Assembly: GCF_002009425.1 (NCBI RefSeq)
Contig: NZ_CP019936.1
Span: forward strand, 4,141,297 to 4,205,296
Source: Thiosocius teredinicola
GTDB lineage: Bacteria > Pseudomonadota > Gammaproteobacteria > Chromatiales > Chromatiaceae
Reading direction: 5' to 3'
Length of the DNA stretch: 64,000 bases
In this document: one piece after another, positions 57,889-64,000 of the stretch
Layout: each line of letters starts with the position of its first letter
How positions within the stretch are numbered: position 1 is the stretch's first letter
Notes under the pieces: model-generated
Databases searched by the model: none
What the model saw: only the letters and a program-made list of their open reading frames with translations
What the model was told of the DNA's origin: nothing
Translations under genes and position numbers: made by a program

Positions 57889-59898
57889 ATGGTGACGATC
57901 GACACACTCAATGAGCTGGAGTTCTTTCGCGGCCTGCCCAGGTCGGTGCTCGGCACACTGGCCGACGCCGCATCCATCGTCGAACCGGAACACAACGCGC
58001 TGGTCGCCAGGCAGCACGATCGTGCGATCGCGATGTTCCTGTTGCTGTCCGGGCATGTGCAGTTCCTGATCGACGTCGAAGGCAGCGGCAGCCTGCTGGT
58101 GGGGGTCGGCCGCGAACCCGGGCTGATCATCGGCTGGTCGATCTTCAGGCCACCGTATCGCTACACCACGAATGTACGCTGCGAAGGCGCATGCCGGCTG
58201 CTACGCATCCCGCACCACATCGTCGACGACCTGCTGGCGAACGACCCGGCCAGCGGCCTCACGCTGCTGCGCCGCGTGAATCAATCGCTGGCAGGCCGGC
58301 TCGAAGCCGAGCGCGCGAGATTGCTCGAAACGGCCGGCGGGCAGGAGGCGGCGCCCAAGCGCATGCCTGAGCCGATCGTTCAGACCGACCTGCCGTGGAC
58401 GCCCAGCAGCCTGCAGTCGTCGCAGGTCATGGTCGATTTTCTGAATCATTCACAGCTGTTCGAAGGCCTCGAACCGCGCATGCTCGACTGGCTGGCGCAC
58501 CAGGCGATCGTCAAGACCTTCGCCCCCAACATGGAGCTGTTCCGTCAACACGAGATCGCCGAGTTCCTGTACCTGCTGGTCGATGGCCGGGTCGGCATGT
58601 CGTATTGCGACGACGGCGGTGCACGCTGCGTTTTCCTGCGTGCGCTCGAAGGCGTGGGTGATCCCATCGGCTGGTCTGCGCTGGTCGATCCGCGCCGCTA
58701 CCGGACCTCGGCATTCGCCATCGATGTGACCCACGCGGTCGCCCTGCCGAGCGATAGCCTCGAAAAGCTGTGCGACCAGGAGCCGGCGCTCGGGCTGCAG
58801 ATCATGCGACGTATACTGCAAGCCATCGGCTCTCGCCTGCGCTTCACCCGGGTCAGGATGGTGGCCCAACGCTACGGCGCGCAGATACAGGCCATGCGAA
58901 CGATCATCGATCAGGCCGCCGAATCGCTGCCGGTGACCTCGCCGCTGCACAAGATTCCGTACCTGCTGGAAAACCGCCTGACCCTGTCCGACGCCTTCCA
59001 TGCCCTCGAGTTGACCCGCGAACATGGCGACCCGACGGAGCGCAACCTCGCGGAACTCTCGCTGGAGGTGTTGCAGGACGTACATCGCGAACTCGATTTC
59101 TACCAGGGACTGCAAAACGCCTACGAGGCCGTCGCCAATGCGCCCGCCAACCTGTCGCCGGAACAGGTCCGTACCCGCAGCATGCAGGCGTTTCTCGCGC
59201 TGTTCGAGCCGCTGTCGTGGCGCACCGCCGGCGAAGACCTGCTACCGGAGCAACCCGGCAACATCGTGATCATGAACCATCTGGAAAACCACATGGACAC
59301 GATGCTGCCCAATGCCTTTCGCCTCACCCTCGACAGCCATTTCGTCTCCAGTGTGATCCTGTACAGGTGCTACGGTGAGGCGCCGGTCAGGGTCGTGCGC
59401 AAACCCGAGATGGGCTGGTTCGGTTATCAGCAGTATTTCGATCGGCTGGACTATCTGTACGTCTATCCGGGTGACGTCGACGAGGAAGATCAAGACCAGG
59501 CGCTGACGCGCGACAGCCGCAATCGCCGTTTCATCGAACGTGCGGCGCAGCATCTGCGATCGGGAAAAAACCTGCTGATCGCACCGGAGGGCCGTTGCAG
59601 CAGCACAGAGGCATCGCCGGGCACGTTCCGCCCCGGAGCCTTCCGCCTTGCAGCCGCGGTCGATCCCGAGCCGCTGATCGTGCCCATTGCGGTTGCCAAC
59701 TTCGATAAACGGCTGACCGAGACGACCACCGCGGCAATCGTATTCGAGCCATTTCGCCTTTCGGAACGGGTACGCGATCCGAACGACAAGGCGGCGTTGC
59801 TCGACTTCGTCGATCAACTGCAGCGCAACTACCAGGGCTACGTGCGACAGGCGATCAGCCTGGCGGGCCGAGGCGAGAAGATCAAAGCTCGCGCCTGA
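57889..59898 (+). CDS. Double CNB-domain acyltransferase fusion (PlsC-like)
   Basis: 669 residues. Two cyclic-nucleotide-binding-type beta-rolls (about 1-140 and about 180-330) precede a PlsC-like acyltransferase domain (about 440-640). In both rolls the usual Gly-Glu-Leu cassette reads IGWS, without the pocket Glu, so ligand binding may be altered. The acyltransferase has VIMNHLENHMDTM (the His-Asp pair is separated by 5 residues instead of 4) and APEGRCSSTEASPGTF (the EGxxS motif). A long helix region links the parts. It may link a cytosolic signal to phospholipid synthesis; unproven. Confidence 0.8.
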   Translation: MVTIDTLNELEFFRGLPRSVLGTLADAASIVEPEHNALVARQHDRAIAMFLLLSGHVQFLIDVEGSGSLLVGVGREPGLIIGWSIFRPPYRYTTNVRCEGACRLLRIPHHIVDDLLANDPASGLTLLRRVNQSLAGRLEAERARLLETAGGQEAAPKRMPEPIVQTDLPWTPSSLQSSQVMVDFLNHSQLFEGLEPRMLDWLAHQAIVKTFAPNMELFRQHEIAEFLYLLVDGRVGMSYCDDGGARCVFLRALEGVGDPIGWSALVDPRRYRTSAFAIDVTHAVALPSDSLEKLCDQEPALGLQIMRRILQAIGSRLRFTRVRMVAQRYGAQIQAMRTIIDQAAESLPVTSPLHKIPYLLENRLTLSDAFHALELTREHGDPTERNLAELSLEVLQDVHRELDFYQGLQNAYEAVANAPANLSPEQVRTRSMQAFLALFEPLSWRTAGEDLLPEQPGNIVIMNHLENHMDTMLPNAFRLTLDSHFVSSVILYRCYGEAPVRVVRKPEMGWFGYQQYFDRLDYLYVYPGDVDEEDQDQALTRDSRNRRFIERAAQHLRSGKNLLIAPEGRCSSTEASPGTFRPGAFRLAAAVDPEPLIVPIAVANFDKRLTETTTAAIVFEPFRLSERVRDPNDKAALLDFVDQLQRNYQGYVRQAISLAGRGEKIKARA

Positions 59899-59937
59899 GC
59901 GTCGTCGAATGTCTCGGTCCGGCAATCACGCAGCGGA

Positions 59938-62604
59938 TCAGTTCGAACGCACAGCATCCAACCCGGGCATATCAGGCAGCGCGGCCGGGCGTTCAATGGC
60001 ATAACCCTGTGCATAGTCGACGCCCATCGCCCTGAGCCGATCGACGACGTCGGCCGTCTCCACCCACTCGGCTATCACCTTGAGGTCGGCCGTGTGTGCA
60101 ACGTGGGTGATCGCTTCGACCATGGCGGCATTCATGGGATCGCCGAACAGATCCTTGATGAACACGCCGTCGATCTTTACGAAATCGACCTGCAGCGATT
60201 TGAGGTAGGAAAACGAACTCATGCCGGTGCCGAAATCATCCAGGGCGAACTTGAAACCACGCTCTGCAAGTTGCCGAATGAAGCGGTTCGCCACCTCGAT
60301 ATTGCCGATTGCGACGGTCTCGGTGATCTCGAAACAGATACTGGCCGGTTCGACGCCGTGCCGCCGCGATTCGCCGATCACGAAGTCGACGAAACCATCG
60401 TCGGTGAATACCTGGCCCGACAGGTTGATGAACGCGAGTATGCCGGCACGAGCGGATGCCCTGTCGTCGCGGTCTTGATGCAGAAACTCGAACACGCGAC
60501 CGACCACCCAACGATCCAGTCGCGACATCAACTCGAAGCGCTCCGCCGCAGGCAGGAAGGCATCCGGATAGATCAGCTCTCCCTGCTCGTCGAACAAGCG
60601 CAGCAGGTACTCATGGCATGTGCTGTCTGCTGAGCCATCGGACAACGGCGCGATGCACTGTCTGTGCAGGACGAAACGATCCTCTTCCAAGGCATGGTTG
60701 ATGCGGCCGACCCACTGCATCTCGCCATGCCGACGCACCAGTTCGACATCGTCGTGCGAGTAGATGTGTATCCGGTTGCGGCCACGCTCCTTGGCCGCAT
60801 AGCAGGCCATATCGGCGGCGCTCAACAGATCGAGCTCGCTGAGGTGATCGTCTTCGAGCATCACCAGGCCGATACTCGCACCGACCGAAAAGCGTTGTTC
60901 CGCCCATACGAAGCGGAAGCCCTTGATCAATTCCAGCAGCTGTTGCGCCAGCGCATCGGCGCGTTCCAGCGAGATGTTGCGCAAGATCACGCCGAACTCG
61001 TCGCCACCCAGGCGTGCGATCACACCGTGCGGATCGACCGCGTCCTGCAACAATCCCGCAAGCCTGATGAGCATCTTGTCGCCGGCCGTATGTCCGCAGG
61101 TATCGTTGACGACCTTGAACTGGTCGAGGTCTATGTACAGCAAGGCATGCCGGGCCTGCGTCGACGGCTTGTCTTTGATCAGTTGCACCAGCTCGCGCTC
61201 GAACGCAAACCTGTTCAGCATGCGGGTCAAAGGATCATGCATCGCCATAAAGTTGATCTTTTCCTCGGCCCGTTTGCGGCTGGTGATGTCCTCGGCGATG
61301 CCCGCGATCTTGACGACCTTGCCCTGCTCGTCGACGATCGGATAGGCACGCGCAAAGATCCAATGCGTGTCGCCCGCTGCAGAGATTACGCGATACTCCC
61401 TGAAGGCAGGATCGGAGAGATCACCGGATACCTTGCGTTCGATATCGCTGCGGACCTGCTCCTTATCGTCGGGATGCACCGACTCGAGCCAGGCCAACGG
61501 ATCGGCATACAGCTCTTCGCACTTGCGCCCCCATACCCGCTCATAGGCCGGGCTGACGTAGTGCACAGCGTTCCAGTCGGGCGAGCCGATCCAGAACACC
61601 TCGTTGATGTTCTCGGCCAACTGGCGGAAGCGCAGCTCGCTGTCGGTCAGTTCCTGCGTGCGCTGAACCACCTTGCGCCGGATCAGGTGGTTCGTCAGCG
61701 TGAGCACCACCAGCAGCCCCGCGATCATCGCGCCCAGGTAGACCAGCCACATCGGCAGCTCTGCCCGTCCCGTCGCGCTGAACCATTTCGCCAGGGAGCG
61801 GTGGTAGGCCGATGCCGGGTCCTGCTTCTGGGCCGTGAGATGGCGATCGATCGTCGCCAGCAGCGCGGCGTGCCTGCCCTTCGGCGAAGCAAAACGGACT
61901 TCCACGGGATTGAACATCACGCCGGTTTCGATCACGTCGTATTGGGCGCCGTTCAACAGGCTGATGACGCGGTTGATCACCGCCGCATCGGCGTCGCCGG
62001 CCTCCGTGACAGCAAGCGCGTCGAGGTAAGACGACACCTCGACCGGTTCGAACTCGAATCCGAATTCGTCCATCAACTGACGGAACACGCGGCTGTGAAT
62101 GCTGCGCGCCATCATCGCCACCCGTTTCCCCTGCAGGTCCGCCAGCGAGGTAATCGAGACCGATGGATTGCGGTAGACAACGCCCCAGTTGTTGATCAGT
62201 GTCTGGGTCGTGAAATCGAACTGCTGCGCCCTCTCTGCGGTGTACGCGATACCGACAAGCAGGTCGATCTCGCCCGCCTCGAGTTGCGACAGCACGTCCT
62301 TCCAGGTGCCGTAGACGTAATCGAACGTCAGTGATTCGCTGGCTGCGACCGAATCGAGGAACTCGACCGAAAGGCCGGCGTACCTGCCGGGCTCTTGCTG
62401 AAAGACGATCGGGCTGTTGTCGAAAACGCCGATCTTGAATCGCGGAGATTCGGCGGCAATCGTGGCTGACGCCAGCATCGCCATCAGCAGCAGATACAAG
62501 CAGCCCAGCCGGATGCGGGATATGAGGCTGCATCGCCTGCGGCCAGCTTCAGCGCCAGGTGACGCTGCGGCCAGGGCCGGATTCTGCGAAAGAATTAAGT
62601 TCAT
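59938..62604 (-). CDS. Sensor protein: periplasmic binding domain, PAS, GGDEF and EAL
   Basis: 888 residues. A signal peptide/TM at the N-terminus is followed by a SBP_bac_3-type binding domain (IGVFDNSPIVFQQEPGRYAG, DLLVGIAYTAERAQQFDFT). A TM helix (WLVYLGAMIAGLLVVLTL) then leads to a PAS/PAC region (VFWIGSPDWNAVHYVSPAYE). The GGDEF domain has an intact RLGGDEFGV (about 531). The EAL-type domain has EYLLR in place of the usual EAL core (about 664), but keeps CFEITET, DDFGTG and AEWVET. A periplasmic ligand may thus set c-di-GMP levels; whether synthesis or degradation dominates is unknown. Confidence 0.92.
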   Translation of the reverse strand: MNLILSQNPALAAASPGAEAGRRRCSLISRIRLGCLYLLLMAMLASATIAAESPRFKIGVFDNSPIVFQQEPGRYAGLSVEFLDSVAASESLTFDYVYGTWKDVLSQLEAGEIDLLVGIAYTAERAQQFDFTTQTLINNWGVVYRNPSVSITSLADLQGKRVAMMARSIHSRVFRQLMDEFGFEFEPVEVSSYLDALAVTEAGDADAAVINRVISLLNGAQYDVIETGVMFNPVEVRFASPKGRHAALLATIDRHLTAQKQDPASAYHRSLAKWFSATGRAELPMWLVYLGAMIAGLLVVLTLTNHLIRRKVVQRTQELTDSELRFRQLAENINEVFWIGSPDWNAVHYVSPAYERVWGRKCEELYADPLAWLESVHPDDKEQVRSDIERKVSGDLSDPAFREYRVISAAGDTHWIFARAYPIVDEQGKVVKIAGIAEDITSRKRAEEKINFMAMHDPLTRMLNRFAFERELVQLIKDKPSTQARHALLYIDLDQFKVVNDTCGHTAGDKMLIRLAGLLQDAVDPHGVIARLGGDEFGVILRNISLERADALAQQLLELIKGFRFVWAEQRFSVGASIGLVMLEDDHLSELDLLSAADMACYAAKERGRNRIHIYSHDDVELVRRHGEMQWVGRINHALEEDRFVLHRQCIAPLSDGSADSTCHEYLLRLFDEQGELIYPDAFLPAAERFELMSRLDRWVVGRVFEFLHQDRDDRASARAGILAFINLSGQVFTDDGFVDFVIGESRRHGVEPASICFEITETVAIGNIEVANRFIRQLAERGFKFALDDFGTGMSSFSYLKSLQVDFVKIDGVFIKDLFGDPMNAAMVEAITHVAHTADLKVIAEWVETADVVDRLRAMGVDYAQGYAIERPAALPDMPGLDAVRSN

Positions 62605-62696
62605 CCCTGGGTCATCGGCCTGCCGCCCGCCGACTTGAAGATCCTTTTTCCCACACCGGGCGGCGCCGTAGCGGGCGGCCCAGCCGGAGTTGACGG

Positions 62697-62963
62697 CTAG
62701 TCGACCGCCAGCGGTTTCTTCGACTTCACCTCGTCCTCGTCCTGCCAGGTGATGCGCACCGTGATCCGGTTGCGCGAGTCGTCCTGACTCGCCGTAACCT
62801 TGAGATTCAGCAGATCGCGCGGCTGCAGCACGATCTCGCCGTCTTCATCGCTGAAGGTGAGTTTGCCCTTGCCAAGGCCCTTGGTGATCGCCTTCAGGAT
62901 GTCCTGAATCGTTTTGCGGTTCTGCAGGGATTCGTGTCTGAAGCTCTGTTTGCTCTGGCGCAT
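62697..62963 (-). CDS. Amphi-Trp domain protein, intact copy
   Basis: 88 residues. The short family pattern is present: KTIQDILKAITKGLGKGKL, GEIVLQPRDLLNLKVTA, and the C-terminal conserved Trp in RITVRITWQDED. Function unknown. Its first 72 codons and its upstream region lie inside the 355-bp tandem duplication; only this copy has the natural C-terminus with Trp. Confidence 0.88.
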   Translation of the reverse strand: MRQSKQSFRHESLQNRKTIQDILKAITKGLGKGKLTFSDEDGEIVLQPRDLLNLKVTASQDDSRNRITVRITWQDEDEVKSKKPLAVD

Positions 62964-62974
62964 GGGTGTGCAGC

Positions 62975-63103
62975 TTACTCCTTGTTCAGGGCGTCGGGCC
63001 TGAGAACCTTGGCATGTGGATAATCGGTGCTGATGCCGAGGACATAGCCCGCAGGATCGATGATCGTGACGCCGGCACCGTAACCGTCCATGTTCTCCTT
63101 GCG
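62975..63103 (-). pseudogene. Duplicated 3' fragment of the metallophosphoesterase gene
   Basis: This segment repeats the last 43 codons of the downstream phosphoesterase gene (MDGYGAGVTIIDPAGYV and following), with the same TAA stop at 62975. It has lost everything upstream and is read through in another frame by the truncated amphi-Trp copy. Confidence 0.85.
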
Positions 63104-63318
63104 GTGATGCGCACCGTGATCCGGTTGCGCGAGTCGTCCTGACTCGCCGTAACCTTGAGATTCAGCAGATCGCGCGGCTGCAGCACGATCTCGCCGTCTT
63201 CATCGCTGAAGGTGAGTTTGCCCTTGCCAAGGCCCTTGGTGATCGCCTTCAGGATGTCCTGAATCGTTTTGCGGTTCTGCAGGGATTCGTGTCTGAAGCT
63301 CTGTTTGCTCTGGCGCAT
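62986..63318 (-). pseudogene. Truncated, chimeric second amphi-Trp copy
   Basis: Residues 1-72 are identical to the intact copy; from residue 73 the frame runs into the duplicated phosphoesterase tail (ARRTWTVTVPASRSS), giving 110 residues. It lacks the conserved C-terminal Trp that defines the family. It starts 12 bp after the phosphoesterase stop, as the ancestral gene must have done, so it may still be transcribed first. Confidence 0.8.
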
Positions 63319-63329
63319 GGGTGTGCAGC

Positions 63330-64000
63330 TTACTCCTTGTTCAGGGCGTCGGGCCTGAGAACCTTGGCATGTGGATAATCGGTGCTGATGCCGAGGACAT
63401 AGCCCGCAGGATCGATGATCGTGACGCCGGCACCGTAACCGTCCATGTTCTCCTTGCGCCGCGAATTGCGGTCCATGGTGATATCACTTTCGATATGCAA
63501 CATGCCGCGACGCAATGTCAGACGCTGACCGGTCGTGCGGTTGCGATGGCCGTGCACCACGGTGTGCAGGCCCTGACGATAGGCACGCTCGACACCGTGC
63601 CGGGTCAGCGGCATATCCACCCCGCGGTACTTGGTGCGCATCGTGTTGGCCAGGGGCCCGTAATAAAACTCGAACAGATCGTGTCTGATCTGTTGGCGAA
63701 ACTGTTCGTTCAGATAGGCGACGCTCTCCTCTTCGATCAGGGTCGCGATCCGATCATCGAGCCCGGCATGGACGAACAGGAATGAACCAGCACGATGGGC
63801 AAGCTGCATGTCGCCGAAGAACCAGCCGAATTCGCCGTCGGGTTCGAGGAACAATTGTTGAGAGCGCATCGCGGCCGCATAGACATCGCGCAGCGACAGG
63901 CCGGCATCGGCACAGGCCTGTTCGAAACCGTCCACCTTCTTGCGCATCCTCACCAGTTCACGCTCGATCGCGCGGGGCGGCATCAACCATTGCGCGATCT
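63330..64000 (-). CDS. Metallophosphoesterase, C-terminal part (5' truncated by window edge)
   Basis: About 223 residues of the C-terminal part; the frame is open to the right edge, so the TTG at 63986 is not a real start. Calcineurin-like phosphoesterase motifs: AGSFLFVHAGLDDR and LHTVVHGHRN (metal-binding His in each), and DITMDRNSRR. The N-terminal GD and GNH motifs lie outside the window. It is followed 12 bp later by the amphi-Trp gene on the same strand, which suggests an operon. Confidence 0.85.
   Translation of the reverse strand, partial: IAQWLMPPRAIERELVRMRKKVDGFEQACADAGLSLRDVYAAAMRSQQLFLEPDGEFGWFFGDMQLAHRAGSFLFVHAGLDDRIATLIEEESVAYLNEQFRQQIRHDLFEFYYGPLANTMRTKYRGVDMPLTRHGVERAYRQGLHTVVHGHRNRTTGQRLTLRRGMLHIESDITMDRNSRRKENMDGYGAGVTIIDPAGYVLGISTDYPHAKVLRPDALNKE

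Larger units (their letters stand above)
62748..63457. repeat. Recent 355-bp direct tandem duplication
   Basis: Two adjacent copies, 62748-63102 and 63103-63457, at an offset of exactly 355 bp. By eye they are identical. Each unit carries the first 72 codons of the amphi-Trp gene, the 12-bp intergenic gap and the last 43 codons of the metallophosphoesterase gene. The junction ccttgcggtgatg joins the right end (ccttgcg) to the left end (ggtgatg), with about 1 bp of overlap. Confidence 0.95.

Noticed and set aside
60664-62334. 556-residue plus-strand ORF
   Set aside because: Antisense to the GGDEF/EAL protein; typical GC-rich shadow.

Overview
The window is GC-rich bacterial chromosome, packed with genes on both strands. 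Gene content suggests an environmental gammaproteobacterium with respiratory and surface-glycan functions: a gamma-type second EF-G, a PagL-like outer-membrane lipid A deacylase, multiheme c-type cytochromes, RND efflux, and many cyclic-nucleotide, PAS, GGDEF and EAL signalling proteins. This assignment is by gene style only; there is no rRNA or other taxonomic marker. I found no tRNA, rRNA, CRISPR array, insertion sequence or phage. Genes run off both ends: an APC permease on the left and a metallophosphoesterase on the right.

Left part (1-23.1 kb): the end of an amino-acid permease, a long spacer with a 17-bp tandem repeat, an animal-type heme peroxidase, a peptidase T with an altered active site, a cyclase-TPR protein, a vanadium-haloperoxidase/PAP2-fold protein with an almost pure Gly-Ala N-terminus, a convergent HExxH protease-like protein with a CARDB-like tail, a five-gene oligopeptide ABC importer operon (minus strand, 16.8 to 11.2 kb), a Crp-type regulator, a second vanadium-haloperoxidase homologue that lacks the vanadate-binding histidine, and a host-attachment/Lon-like protease operon.

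Middle part (23.3-49.8 kb): a GNAT enzyme, a membrane C13 (legumain/caspase-like) peptidase, two MoeA-type genes (the second fused to a periplasmic-binding-like domain), an AbiTii-domain protein, and a surface-glycan block (degenerate HD protein, GT2, GT4, flippase-like membrane protein, sulfotransferase). Then come a TPR lipoprotein, a pentaheme cytochrome, an unknown membrane protein, an orphan NifX-like protein, a SLAC1/TehA channel, a PhnD-like sensor with its hybrid histidine kinase, a Mut7-C protein, an octaheme hydroxylamine-oxidoreductase-like cytochrome, and a PagL-like protein.

Right part (49.1-64 kb): an RND efflux pair, an EF-G2 gene with a textbook terminator, a YdcH-type small protein, an acetyl-esterase-type hydrolase, a two-CNB-domain acyltransferase fusion, a sensor GGDEF/EAL protein, and an amphi-Trp gene with a recent 355-bp tandem duplication that has created a truncated second copy.

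The most notable observations are key-residue substitutions in otherwise well-conserved enzymes (PepT, the second haloperoxidase homologue, the HD protein, the acyltransferase motif), the Gly-Ala repeat protein, the AbiTii orphan, the 17-bp minisatellite, and the fresh tandem duplication. I did not find a clear, complete, undescribed multi-gene system. The best candidates for new biology are the Gly-Ala haloperoxidase/metalloprotease pair and the CNB-acyltransferase fusion.
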